Assembly: GCA_021413735.1 (NCBI GenBank)
Contig: JAIOPV010000131.1
Coordinates: forward strand, 1 to 64,000
Reading direction: 5' to 3'
Source of the DNA: Planctomycetota bacterium
Lineage (GTDB): Bacteria > Planctomycetota > Planctomycetia > Gemmatales > Gemmataceae
Length of the DNA: 64,000 bases
Shown here: positions 9,533 to 18,251 of the stretch, one piece after another
Numbering within the stretch: position 1 is the first letter of the stretch
Layout of the letters: every line of letters starts with the position of its first letter
Notes under the pieces: generated by a model
Told to the model about the DNA's origin: nothing
Databases searched by the model: none
What the model saw: the letters and a program-made list of their open reading frames with translations, nothing else
Position numbers and translations under genes: made by a program

Positions 9533-11875
9533 ATGCGACATCTTGTGTTGTTCGTTCTGCTCCTGAGCTTCGCGGGCGGCTGTTCCAAGAAGAAGCCGGA
9601 ACCAGTTCCAGAACCCGAACCAGAAACCAAAGCCGATCCCGTCGAGACACTCGCCAAGGATCGGGCTTACTGGTTCAAGGGTCTCAACAGCAAAGACGCG
9701 AAAGTTCGACAAGACGCAGCCGACGAACTCACCGCGTGGGTCGCCACGGACCCCGACACCGTGGACACCCTTATCGGACTGCTCAAAGACAGAACCACGA
9801 CCGGTGCGGGCAAGACTCTGCCCAATCGGTTCAACAGCACTCGCGAACTGGCAGTTGACATCCTGAACCGTGGTGGACCAAAGGGGCAGGCCGCACTCAA
9901 AGACAGGGGCTTTGCGATCCTCCGCGAAGGGCTGAATGATCCCGATGCCGCAATTCGCGAACACACGCTGCACACCATCGGAACGCTCGGCTCAATGGCA
10001 AAGCCGCTGTCGCCCGATGTTCTCAAACTCTGCACCAACCCAGACCCCAACATCCACCGAGTCGCGTTCGACACGCTGCGAGCAATTGGAGGAGCCGAAC
10101 CCCTCGACATCACGAACATGCTCACCAGCAAACGGCACGACATCGTCAGACTCGCGGCCGAACAACTCTCCAGCTTCAGCAAGGTGCCAGAAGAGGCCGT
10201 GCCGAATCTGATCGTGGGTCTGAAAGACAAGTCACCCGCTATTCGCACTCCATGTGCTGCGGCACTGGCCACCATCGGGCCGAAGGCCGCTCCTGCGCTC
10301 GACGCACTCATCAAGGCCATCAACGAGACCTACCCGAAGGAAGTTGACCCGATGGCCAACGCTCCCGAACTCAGTGCTGATGCCGCATACTGGAGCGCAC
10401 TCACTGCAATCGGTGAACCAGCCGTCGCTCCGACCGCGGGGCTTCTCAAGCACACCAACCCATACGTTCGGACTTACGCCGCTCAAACGCTCGGCGAAAT
10501 CGGTGAGCCATCGAAAGTCGCCGCCGACAAACTCAAGGCGGCGCTCAAGGATGATTACGGGAATGTCGCAATCGAAGCGGCGTGTACGTTGTGCCGGATC
10601 GGGGAAGGCAAGGATGATGCAGTTGAGTTGGTGAAAAAAGCCATGGATGCTCCCAACACCATTGCCCAAACCGCAATCGAGGCGATTCCGCGAATGGGCG
10701 ACGCTGGCAAGTCGCTCATTCCCGTGGCGTTGGAAAAGCTCAAAAGCGAGAACCCATACGCTCGCTACGCTGCGGTTGGAGTGGTCGGAACGCTGGAACC
10801 CGCCGAGGCAGCGAAGTATGTGCCGGAGTTAGCCAAGCTTGCAACCGACAACGGGGCAGGTGCGGGAACGCCAGAATTGGAGCGTCGAGGAGCGCGTGAG
10901 ATCCGTCTGCGAGTGGCTGCGGTGCTGATAAAGCTCGGCCCGCTGGCGTCGCCTGCTGCAGAAGCAATCGGGAAAGCGATTCCGAACGAAGGCGACTCGG
11001 GTCTCCGCGATCAGTTCATCGAAGTGTTGGTTTCGATGGGTGAGGGCGCGAAGCCTGCGTTCCCCGCGCTTTTGACAATCGCAGCGGATCCCTCGACACA
11101 ACCCGATCGCCGTGCTCACTTGTTCGATGTGCTCACGATCATCGCGCCTGGTTCCAAGGAGGTTTCCGGTATCTTGCTGAAAGCCGCAGGTGAAACGGGT
11201 TCGCCAGTGCGATTCGTCGCGATCACAAAGATGGCGAAGTTCGATCCGATGCCGCCCGAGGTACTCGCGAAATTGGTCGAGATGGCAACGACAGATCGGG
11301 CAACGAACGTGCGGGCTGCCGCGCTGCGGGCGTTGGCGTCGGCTGGGGTTCGTGCGAAGCCCGTGAAAGCAGACATCGAGAAAATTGCAAGCGGTTCCAT
11401 TCCCGAGTTCGCACTGACGGCCAAGGTGACGCTCGCCGGGATTGATGGCAACCTGGCGAGCGTCGCTGGCGATGTCCGCACGGCTCTGACCGACAAGAAC
11501 GCTCAGGTGCGGCTCGCGGCTGTCGATGCGTTATTTCTGATTGGGCCGGAAGCGTCCGATGTTCCCACGCTTCAGAAGTTGTTGATGGAACGCGGCGACA
11601 GCACGAAGGAAGCAGCAGCGAAGTGCGTCGGGCGGCTCGGTCCGGCGGGGAAGGATGCCGTGCCGCAGCTCGTTCGGCTGCTCGATGACCGCGATGGAAA
11701 CGTGCGGATCGCAGCGGCGAACGCGCTCGGCGACATTGGCCCCGCCGCGAAGGACGCGGTTGAAAAGCTGAAGGCGATGCGAGGCATGGGCAAGCGAAAC
11801 GAGTCGAGCGACCCCACGGCGGGACCAGCAGCGGGAGTTGCGTTGACCAAGATCGTGGTGAAAGAGAAGAAGTGA
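9533..11875 (+). CDS. HEAT-repeat lipoprotein
   Basis: 780 residues from the ATG that starts MRHLVLFVLLL; this start gives a clean lipoprotein signal with lipobox FAGGC at the Cys, so anchoring to a membrane is expected. A short Lys/Pro/Glu segment follows, then about 700 residues of HEAT-like helical repeats with typical phrases such as DGNVRIAAANALGDIG and NPYVRTYAAQTLGEIG. HEAT arrays bind partner proteins. It begins 68 bases after the second vWA gene on the same strand and may be part of the same unit. An upstream TTG would place 24 extra residues before the signal and is unlikely. Confidence 0.85.
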   Translation: MRHLVLFVLLLSFAGGCSKKKPEPVPEPEPETKADPVETLAKDRAYWFKGLNSKDAKVRQDAADELTAWVATDPDTVDTLIGLLKDRTTTGAGKTLPNRFNSTRELAVDILNRGGPKGQAALKDRGFAILREGLNDPDAAIREHTLHTIGTLGSMAKPLSPDVLKLCTNPDPNIHRVAFDTLRAIGGAEPLDITNMLTSKRHDIVRLAAEQLSSFSKVPEEAVPNLIVGLKDKSPAIRTPCAAALATIGPKAAPALDALIKAINETYPKEVDPMANAPELSADAAYWSALTAIGEPAVAPTAGLLKHTNPYVRTYAAQTLGEIGEPSKVAADKLKAALKDDYGNVAIEAACTLCRIGEGKDDAVELVKKAMDAPNTIAQTAIEAIPRMGDAGKSLIPVALEKLKSENPYARYAAVGVVGTLEPAEAAKYVPELAKLATDNGAGAGTPELERRGAREIRLRVAAVLIKLGPLASPAAEAIGKAIPNEGDSGLRDQFIEVLVSMGEGAKPAFPALLTIAADPSTQPDRRAHLFDVLTIIAPGSKEVSGILLKAAGETGSPVRFVAITKMAKFDPMPPEVLAKLVEMATTDRATNVRAAALRALASAGVRAKPVKADIEKIASGSIPEFALTAKVTLAGIDGNLASVAGDVRTALTDKNAQVRLAAVDALFLIGPEASDVPTLQKLLMERGDSTKEAAAKCVGRLGPAGKDAVPQLVRLLDDRDGNVRIAAANALGDIGPAAKDAVEKLKAMRGMGKRNESSDPTAGPAAGVALTKIVVKEKK

Positions 11876-11880
11876 AATGA

Positions 11881-11930
11881 ATTTGCCGCTTGCGGCGTTG
11901 CACAAGATTGCAACGCCGCAAGTGGCAAAT
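11881..11930. repeat. Palindromic repeat between convergent genes (GCCGCTTGCGGCG family)
   Basis: Two arms of about 21 nt pair with one mismatch around an 8-nt loop. It lies 5 bases after one stop codon and 7 bases before the stop of the opposite-strand gene, a position suited to a two-way terminator. Confidence 0.85.
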
Positions 11931-11937
11931 ACCAATC

Positions 11938-12609
11938 TCATTTCCGATCCGCAATGACCTGATCGAGTACCATCTTCACGGCCTCGGTCGCGGACTTGCC
12001 GACCCCCGTGTATCCCCGCTTTGCACCATTTCCACTGATCGGCACCGACGCATGGAACGTGTACTGGCCATTCTCTTGCGTCAGCGTGCGATCGGCACGA
12101 GTGACCCCATACTTCGCAAGTTCCGTGAACAGCGGATCAACCCCAGGCGCAACCGGTTCAATGTCGCCCCCAGGCAACACACCGCCGACTTGCCGCAATG
12201 GAACGCGGTTGTCTGGCGTGTCGATCTTCAATTCCTCGCCGTCGTTCTTCTTGGCAGCGAGCGAAGCAGGCGTGGTTCCCGGTCCCGGGTTGAACGTGCT
12301 CTTGAACCGTTCCGGATCGTCCGAATAGCCAACGCCGGTCCTGTCGCCGGACTTGCCGGTTGGCGTCGTGAGCGGATCGGGTCGGCCCTTTGCTCCAATT
12401 CCACCGCGATCAGGAAGAGGCACATTTTGCGGCGGAATGCGTGATCCTGCGCCGTAAACGAGCGGATCGCGCATTGCCCCTTGTGAGCCGCCACCAACAT
12501 TCCCACCACCGTCGCGGGACTTGCATCCGGCGAGCGCAAGAGCCCCCATCAAGCCGGCGATGCAGGCCCGTTTCGAGAAGCTTCGGTTTCGCGGGTTCGT
12601 CATGGTCAT
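11938..12609 (-). CDS. Lipoprotein of unknown function
   Basis: 223 residues. GGGAGG lies nine bases before the second ATG of the MTMT start. The signal peptide ends in the lipobox LAGC at about residue 28. Residues 30-130 are Gly/Pro-rich and disordered. The last 80 residues (ending VKMVLDQVIADRK) look folded: DPLFTELAKYGV, then a strand-like YTFHASVPI. I do not recognise the family. Confidence 0.7.
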   Translation of the reverse strand: MTMTNPRNRSFSKRACIAGLMGALALAGCKSRDGGGNVGGGSQGAMRDPLVYGAGSRIPPQNVPLPDRGGIGAKGRPDPLTTPTGKSGDRTGVGYSDDPERFKSTFNPGPGTTPASLAAKKNDGEELKIDTPDNRVPLRQVGGVLPGGDIEPVAPGVDPLFTELAKYGVTRADRTLTQENGQYTFHASVPISGNGAKRGYTGVGKSATEAVKMVLDQVIADRK

Positions 12610-12804
12610 CTTGACCCGCCTCCCAGAGCGACTACACCAGCGAGATATTCACCGGGACAGTCCACCACCTGTACTCTTGCTGTTCGAGTGTCCGGAGTCC
12701 ACCTCGTGTGGAGCGAAACCGCAGCCTGGTAAGCTGCGGCGGGTAGGGCGGTTCCCGGTGGGAAGACTTTTCCAACGACATAACCACGGTGAGAGGCGGG
12801 TTCA

Positions 12805-13789
12805 ATGGCGGTTTTCCGGATTGCGGTGATCGGTGGCGACGGAATCGGTCCAGAAGTGATCGATCAGGCTATTCGCGCAGCCGAGTCTGCTGCTCGCAAG
12901 TTCGACGGTGCGGACCTTCAATGGAACCGACTTCCGTGGAGCACGGCCTATTACAAGAAGCACGGGCGAATGCTGCCCGAAGACGGCTGGGAACAACTCA
13001 AGCCGCACGACGCGATTCTGTTTGGCGCTGTGGGCGATCCCAGCGTTCCCGACAAGATCACGGTTCACGAACTGCTCTTGCCGATGCGGCGCAAGTACGA
13101 TCAGTATGTGAACCTGCGGCCGGCGTATCTGTTCGCGGGGGTTCCGTGCCCGCTCGTCGGCAAGAAGCCCGGCGAGATCGACATGCTGGTCTTCCGCGAG
13201 AACACCGAGGGCGAATACGCTCCTGTGGGCGGAAACCTGTATCCGGGCACCGAACATGAGATTGCGGTGCAAACCGGCATCTTCACGCGGCGGGGCTGCG
13301 AGCGAATCCTGCGGGCGGCATTCGAGACAGCTAAGAAACGCCCTCGCAAGAAGCTGACGAGCATCACGAAGTCGAATGCGCAGGTTTGGGGGCTTGGGCT
13401 GTGGGACGACGCATTCGAAGCAGTCCGCAAAGATTACCCAGACGTGCAAAGCAGCTCGCTGCTCGTGGACGCGGCCGCGATGGACTTCGTTCGCAAGCCA
13501 GAAGCTTTCGACGTGGTGGTGGCGAGCAACCTGTTCGGCGACATCCTCACCGACCTGAGCGCCGCGGTGACGGGTAGCATTGGGCTGGCGAGTTCGGCGA
13601 ACATCAACCCGACGCGCAAGTTCCCGAGCATGTTCGAGCCGGTTCACGGCAGCGCCCCGGACATCGCGGGAAAGGGCATCGAGTGCCGTGAGCAAGGTAC
13701 TGGCCGAGGCGAAGGTGCTCACGCCTGACCTGGGCGGCAAGCACACAACGACCGACATTGGCAACGCTGTGGTCGAAGCGATTGGTTGA
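12805..13789 (+). pseudogene. Tartrate/isopropylmalate-type dehydrogenase, broken by an out-of-frame deletion
   Basis: The frame opens as an NAD-dependent beta-decarboxylating dehydrogenase: GGDGIGPEV at the N-terminus, NLRPAYLF, the active-site phrase FRENTEGEY, the Lys in SITKSNAQ, and the metal-binding NLFGDILTD. The variant residues around VPDKITVHELLLPMR fit the tartrate/D-malate dehydrogenase branch better than LeuB. After GSAPDIAGKGI the frame runs into 15 unrelated residues and stops at 13728. The true C-terminus (KVLTPDLGGKHTTTDIGNAV) continues in the +1 frame and stops at 13789. About 30 residues normally found between these points (the NPIGAIWS.ALML helix) are absent. The enzyme is therefore probably inactive, unless this is a sequencing or assembly error. 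Confidence 0.75.
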
Positions 13790-13794
13790 ACACG

Positions 13795-13853
13795 TTTTCG
13801 CCGCTTGCGGCGTAGCGCTTGTATGGTGAGCGCTACGCCGCAAGCGGCAAAAA
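13795..13853. repeat. Palindromic repeat (GCCGCTTGCGGCG family)
   Basis: Perfect arms of about 24 nt, including GCCGCTTGCGGCGTAGCGCT, around a short loop. The ends are TTTT and AAAA, so either strand reads as a hairpin followed by T residues. It begins six bases after the stop of the broken dehydrogenase. Confidence 0.9.
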
Positions 13854-13868
13854 CAATCGAGGGAACGA

Positions 13869-14261
13869 ATGCCGACTGGACCGCAGATTATCCTGACGCT
13901 CAAGGTTCTCGTCGCAACGGTGACGGTTCTGCTTGTGGCCTCACTCATCGCGTTGCTCTTGAAGCGACCGCGATTGCACGGGCAGATCAACACGCTATTT
14001 TTCGTGCTGACGATGGCCACGGTGTTCGGCTTCGAGGTGTTGCTGCAATTCGTGGACGTGTCGGCGGCGTTCAATGATGCGACTCGCGAGGCGTTGCGAG
14101 TGCATTTGTGCTTCTCGATCCCGTCGGCGTTGCTGTTGCCGATCATGCTGTACACGGGAAAGACGCGGCGAAAGTCGGTTCACATTGCGTTCGGCATCGT
14201 GTTCGGCATTGTGTGGGCAGGCACATTCGTGACGGGTGTGTTCTTCCTTCCACATCACTGA
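13869..14261 (+). CDS. DUF420-like four-helix membrane protein
   Basis: 130 residues with four predicted membrane helices (about 8-30, 38-62, 78-98 and 104-126) and a terminal FFLPHH. Size, helix spacing and the HxxI/HL residues resemble DUF420 (YozB) proteins, which are linked to cytochrome oxidase assembly regions in other bacteria; here no oxidase gene is near. Assignment is by eye only. Confidence 0.6.
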   Translation: MPTGPQIILTLKVLVATVTVLLVASLIALLLKRPRLHGQINTLFFVLTMATVFGFEVLLQFVDVSAAFNDATREALRVHLCFSIPSALLLPIMLYTGKTRRKSVHIAFGIVFGIVWAGTFVTGVFFLPHH

Positions 14262-14290
14262 ATGAGAGCGCGGCCTGCCGCGTTCTCATT
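14261..14290. repeat. Short palindrome overlapping a stop codon (AATGAGA family)
   Basis: AATGAGAGCGCGGC and GCCGCGTTCTCATT pair except for one G-T. It starts on the last base of the preceding stop codon. A second copy of the same family lies at 20246-20275. Confidence 0.75.
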
Positions 14291-14310
14291 CACTCAACTG
14301 ATGGCATCCC

Positions 14311-15009
14311 ATGACGGCAGGAAGCCCGACTGACGATCCGTTTCCGAACCTTGCCGGCGAGTGGCAACTCGACGCCGAGCCTGTTTTGGAACCAGAACCG
14401 GAGTTGCTTCCTGCGACTCCCGAGCCTGAATCTGTTCACCTTGCTCCTCCGCCTTCTGCCATCCGCCTTCCGCCTCCCACAGAAGAAACGCCTCCGTCAC
14501 CCGAGCAGATCATCGAAGCGATGCTGTTCGTTGGTGGGCATCCGCTCACAGCCGACGCGGTGTGTTCGGCCGTGCGTGGGGTCACGCGAGAAGGCTTCAC
14601 AACCGCAATCGACTCGCTGACACGTCGTTATCGCCAGCAGCGCCGACCGTACTCGATACTGCCGCGAGACAATGGCTTCGTGTTGGCCATCCTGCCGGTG
14701 TATCGCAGGTTGCGGGAACGACTCTTTGGCGGTCCGCGAGAAGCGCGTTTGAATCAGCCAGCGCTCGACGTGCTTTCAGTGGTGGCATATCGTCAGCCGA
14801 TTGGCAAAGCAGAAGTCGACACGATTCGCGGCACCGACTCCGGTTCGATTCTTCGGCAGCTCGTGCGGTTGGGGTTGGTAGCGGTGCAACACCGTGCGGA
14901 AGCTGGTATTCGCGAAGTGCGGTATGGCACAACACCGCGATTTCTGAAAGTGTTCGGCCTGAACTCGCTCGATGAACTGCCGCGTTTGGGTGACACAGCA
15001 CAGGTTTAG
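14311..15009 (+). CDS. scpB: Segregation and condensation protein ScpB
   Basis: 232 residues. The winged-helix core starts about residue 65 (EQIIEAMLFVGGHPLT) and includes the family phrases LNQPALDVLSVVAYRQPI and TTPRFLKVFGLNSLDELP. ScpB pairs with ScpA and the SMC protein to form the chromosome-compacting condensin. It has an extra, disordered Pro/Glu-rich N-terminus of about 60 residues. scpA is not in the window. The ribosome site before the ATG is weak. Confidence 0.9.
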   Translation: MTAGSPTDDPFPNLAGEWQLDAEPVLEPEPELLPATPEPESVHLAPPPSAIRLPPPTEETPPSPEQIIEAMLFVGGHPLTADAVCSAVRGVTREGFTTAIDSLTRRYRQQRRPYSILPRDNGFVLAILPVYRRLRERLFGGPREARLNQPALDVLSVVAYRQPIGKAEVDTIRGTDSGSILRQLVRLGLVAVQHRAEAGIREVRYGTTPRFLKVFGLNSLDELPRLGDTAQV

Positions 15010-15060
15010 CGGCGAGAGTGTTCGGATGATGCAAAAGTTTCACACACGGAGGGCAAGACG

Positions 15061-15516
15061 ATGAACAACACCAACACGGTTCGTCTTCATCGGGTGTTCC
15101 GCGCACCGCCGGAGCGCGTGTATCGGGCGTTCCTCGATCCGGATGCGATGGCCAAGTGGCTCCCGCCGCACGGCTTCACCGGCAAGGTTCACAGCATGGA
15201 CGCGCGAGTCGGTGGCAGCTACCGCATGTCGTTCACGAACTTCGGCACGGGCAAGTCTCACTCCTTCGGCGGCAAGTACGTCGAGCTGACACCGGGCGAG
15301 CGAATCCGATACACCGATAAGTTTGAAGACCCAAACATGCCCGGTGAGATCCAGGTGACGATCTCGCTGCGGAAGGTTCTTTGCGGAACCGAGGTCACGA
15401 TCGTTCAGGAAGGGCTGCCCGCGGCGATTCCGGTTGAGTTCTGCTACGCGGGATGGCAGGAATCGCTGACACTCCTGGCACAGCTCGTCGAGCCAGAAAT
15501 CCCCGATGGCCCATGA
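15061..15516 (+). CDS. AHSA1/SRPBCC-domain protein
   Basis: 151 residues; GGAGGG lies seven bases before the ATG. The typical AHSA1 opening is seen (VFRAPPERVYRAFLDPDAMAKWLPP), then a run of strands and the closing helix GWQESLTLLAQLVE. The SRPBCC fold makes a deep pocket for small hydrophobic ligands; the ligand is unknown. The gene ends just before a long palindrome. Confidence 0.85.
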   Translation: MNNTNTVRLHRVFRAPPERVYRAFLDPDAMAKWLPPHGFTGKVHSMDARVGGSYRMSFTNFGTGKSHSFGGKYVELTPGERIRYTDKFEDPNMPGEIQVTISLRKVLCGTEVTIVQEGLPAAIPVEFCYAGWQESLTLLAQLVEPEIPDGP

Positions 15517-15536
15517 GCATGGTTGGAGTGGATTTA

Positions 15537-15595
15537 TCCGAGCCCGAGCGCCAGCGAGAGGTCACGCTTGACCCTCGCTGGCGCTCGGGCTCGGA
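15537..15595. repeat. Palindrome between convergent genes
   Basis: Arms of about 27 nt (core GAGCCCGAGCGCCAGCGAG) pair with one single-base gap around a 4-nt loop. It fills the gap between two convergent stop codons and is likely a two-way terminator. No other copy of this sequence was noticed in the window. Confidence 0.85.
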
Positions 15596-15604
15596 CCATT
15601 TTCA

Positions 15605-16354
15605 CTACTTCATTGCGAACACGATCTTCTTCGCACCGCGGTCGATGCCCACGAGGCCGCCGGTCTTCGGGTCGGCGGCGATTCCCTGCCCCGGAAACGG
15701 ACACGTCAGCGCTTCCACCAGCTCCAGTTCCTTGCCATCCTTCGGCACCTTCAAGCGATACAGCACCTTGTAATGGTGATGGCTCACGAGCAGCGAGTCG
15801 CCATCCCAGATACCGCCAGATGCGCTCATCTTGTCCCAGTCGTCCACGACAGCCTTCGGGAACGTCCAGCGTTGTTCCTCCTTGAAGCCGTCAGCGAAGC
15901 GAATCAGCACGGTCTTCGCAGCATCGGCCCCGTAATGTGCAAAACAGCACCACCAATTCTTGCCATCGTGAACGTTCCACACGAGGCTGCCCGCCGGTTC
16001 CTTGAACTCGTGAAACACCGTGAGCTTGTTCGTCGCTGGGTCGTAAACGCGAATCTCGCTCGTCTCCGGCTTCTTCGGATAGTTCGAGTGAGCGCAGTAC
16101 ACTTTGCCATCCATCAAAAACGCGCTGTTGAGATGAACCGCGTCGCCGGTGCTGGTGGCGAGCAACTTGCCGGTCGCGCGATCGTACATCGCTACCGTCG
16201 TGCTGCTCACCGCGAACGTTCGCTTCTCGTCGGTGGCGGCGGCTTGCGTCGCGTGTTCGGATTTGATGTCGGTCGTGGCTTTCCAGCCAGGCTTGAGCGT
16301 GAGCTTGGATTCGGCATCCGCAACAAACGCTGTCAAGAGCAGCAGCGCGAACAT
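15605..16354 (-). CDS. Secreted beta-propeller-like protein, function unknown
   Basis: 249 residues with a short signal peptide (MFALLLLTAFVADAE). The rest is made of repeated strand pairs with phrases such as VAMYDRATGKLLAT and IRVYDPATNKLTVF, which suggest a partial beta-propeller, as in exported planctomycete proteins. It contains a WWCCF stretch of unknown meaning. No catalytic motif is visible. Confidence 0.65.
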   Translation of the reverse strand: MFALLLLTAFVADAESKLTLKPGWKATTDIKSEHATQAAATDEKRTFAVSSTTVAMYDRATGKLLATSTGDAVHLNSAFLMDGKVYCAHSNYPKKPETSEIRVYDPATNKLTVFHEFKEPAGSLVWNVHDGKNWWCCFAHYGADAAKTVLIRFADGFKEEQRWTFPKAVVDDWDKMSASGGIWDGDSLLVSHHHYKVLYRLKVPKDGKELELVEALTCPFPGQGIAADPKTGGLVGIDRGAKKIVFAMK

Positions 16355-16458
16355 GGGGAGGCTCCGAAAACTGGGGTTTACCGGTTCCGCAGGAAAGCTA
16401 TGAACTCACCCGCTGGCTGGGAAAGGATTCCAACAGCACTCCGCACGGATGCGGCATC

Positions 16459-16872
16459 ATGCGTAAAGTTGTTCTCTGGGCAGCACTGCCCACTGCGATT
16501 GTCGTTGGCGTGAGTCTGTGGTTCACGCTTGTACCAGGTCGCTCTGGTGCGGGGTGAACCCCTGTGGGCTGTGGCCCTGTCGGCGGTCTGCCGACATTCG
16601 ACCCGTACATGCACATGCAAGCGGCACCATACTTCCCGCCGCCCCAACAGTATCAGCAGCCGAGGCCACAACCTCGACCAGTTGCCGTGCAGCCGAAACC
16701 GCAACCCCGACCGCAGCCACCGAAACCGGCACCGGTCATAATGCTGCCGGATCCAGAGCCGGTTGCGGTGCGGCCAGTCGCGGTGCCGTCACCCGAGCAC
16801 CTCGGCATTCGGTTAGAAGTGCCTGCCGTGGTGGTTCCAGCACCCGAGGCGTTGGGCATTCGACTGGAGTGA
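16459..16872 (+). pseudogene. Proline-rich exported protein interrupted by an in-frame TGA
   Basis: An ATG opens a signal-anchor-like sequence (MRKVVLWAALPTAIVVGVSL) that stops at TGA 16555-16557 after 32 codons. The same frame continues directly with CGPVGGLPTFDPYMHMQ and a Pro/Gln-rich region, then two similar units ending LGIRLE, to 16872. Both parts are in one frame and make sense as one exported protein, so a nonsense mutation, readthrough or a base error is likely. If the second part is used alone, it could start at GTG 16564 (102 residues), but it would then lack a signal peptide. Confidence 0.5.
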
Positions 16873-16875
16873 TCG

Positions 16876-17544
16876 CTACGCTTTGACCAACTCCAGTACG
16901 GCCCACAGCGACGGGTCATCGCTGAACGGAAAGTCCCAGTTCACGCTCAGGAATTGGTCGCCGAGTTCCTGATCGCGGACGACGTAATACATCCCGAGCC
17001 GCGGATGTTCCTGGGGGTCGAACCCCGACAGTGCCGCGGACGGAATGAACGCTTCGAGTCGGTAACCACCCTTGATACGCTCGCTGCGGAACAGCACATC
17101 TCCGAGGTTCGCCATCGGTGCGTCTTGCTGAGCGCGATTGATCTTCGCCTGCGACACGAATGGCTGATCCTTCTCCGAACCGCCGCCAGCCGCCAAGAAC
17201 ATGAAATGATGACAGTACCGGCTGCCCCGGTGACTCGCTCGTGCGTCGCGAGTATCGAGGAGCAGCCATAGGCCATCGCTCGACTTCGGCTTGTCGGAAT
17301 CGCCAAGTGCGACGAGCTGCTTGCCCTTGACTTCGACCTGCACGGCGATGCCGAAATCATTCCACGCGAGCCGCACATCGGCGAAGTTCTTCTGCTCATC
17401 GAGTGCTGCGAAGTTCTCGATCCGTGCCGATTCGGGCAGGTCGATGAGGTGGTCGTGCTTGTCGGTGTCGCGGGGCACATCTTTGACATACGGGCATGGA
17501 TGCGCGACGCGAACGAGGAAACGGTTCGGCACAATCTGCGGCAT
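16876..17544 (-). CDS. Carbohydrate-binding family 9-like protein
   Basis: 222 residues; GGAAGG precedes the ATG. A central beta-rich part contains VRLAWNDFGIAVQVEVKGK, DGLWLLLDTRDA and a closing YVVRDQELGDQFLSVNWDFPF. This pattern resembles the CBM9-like (DOMON-related) fold that binds sugars or haem in secreted proteins. No signal peptide is seen, so it may act in the cytoplasm. The 3' end lies 3 bases from the 3' end of the proline-rich gene on the other strand. Confidence 0.55.
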   Translation of the reverse strand: MPQIVPNRFLVRVAHPCPYVKDVPRDTDKHDHLIDLPESARIENFAALDEQKNFADVRLAWNDFGIAVQVEVKGKQLVALGDSDKPKSSDGLWLLLDTRDARASHRGSRYCHHFMFLAAGGGSEKDQPFVSQAKINRAQQDAPMANLGDVLFRSERIKGGYRLEAFIPSAALSGFDPQEHPRLGMYYVVRDQELGDQFLSVNWDFPFSDDPSLWAVLELVKA

Positions 17545-17730
17545 AGCGAATCCTTCCGGGCGAACGGGGTGCGGTTACGATAGGCGCAGCACTTCCACGC
17601 GATGCGAAAAATTCCGAAGAACGCTTTTGAGCGGCGATACCTTTGCGGAAGCCGTGGGTTGGATGAAGTAACGAAGCTGCTGTGAAACACGCCATCTCCA
17701 AGCCCGGCGGACTTCGTTTTGGAGGTTCCC

Positions 17731-18183
17731 ATGATCGGGGTCAAAGCACTGGTTGTGGCTGCTGCATTTCTCTTCAGCACCATGCCCGCGAACGCGGCCG
17801 ACAAGAAGGCGAAGAAAGCCAACAAAGCCGCTGACAAGACGACTGCACTGTTCAAGAAGCTCGACACGAACAACGACGGAAAGCTGAGTACGGCCGAGTT
17901 CGCCAAGCTCGCGGAAGTCCAGAAAGCAACGAAAGCTGCCAACCCGAAGAAGAAAGCCAAGCCGGCGAAGGTGAAGAAGGCGAACAAGGTCGCAAAGCCG
18001 AACAAGAACAAGGCCAAGAAGGGCACGAAGAAAGCCGACAAGTCCGCAGCGCTGTTCAAGAAACTCGACACGGACAACAACGGCTCACTGAGTGCAAGCG
18101 AATTCGCGAAGTTGAAAGAAGTGAAGAAGGCGACGAAGGCTGCGAACCCGAAGAAGAAAAAGAAAGCCAAGCCCGCGAAGTGA
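17731..18183 (+). CDS. Secreted Lys/Ala-rich protein with two EF-hands
   Basis: 150 residues. The ATG preceded by GGAGG with a 6-base gap is chosen over a TTG twelve bases upstream. Signal peptide: VKALVVAAAFLFSTMPANAA. There are two EF-hand loops, DTNNDGKLSTAEF and DTDNNGSLSASEF, each with the Asp/Asn residues that bind calcium and followed by a similar KATKAANPKKK stretch, so the protein is an internal duplication. The linkers are very basic. It is probably a periplasmic calcium binder. Confidence 0.85.
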   Translation: MIGVKALVVAAAFLFSTMPANAADKKAKKANKAADKTTALFKKLDTNNDGKLSTAEFAKLAEVQKATKAANPKKKAKPAKVKKANKVAKPNKNKAKKGTKKADKSAALFKKLDTDNNGSLSASEFAKLKEVKKATKAANPKKKKKAKPAK

Positions 18184-18203
18184 TCGCCTCGTGAATGCTC
18201 CTC

Positions 18204-18233
18204 CAACGCCCGCCACTCTCCCGGCGGGCGTTG
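18204..18233 (+). terminator. Intrinsic terminator after the EF-hand gene
   Basis: CAACGCCCGCC and GGCGGGCGTTG form an 11-pair stem with an 8-nt loop, followed by TCGTTTT. Confidence 0.75.
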
Positions 18234-18251
18234 TCGTTTTCGCGACCTAAA

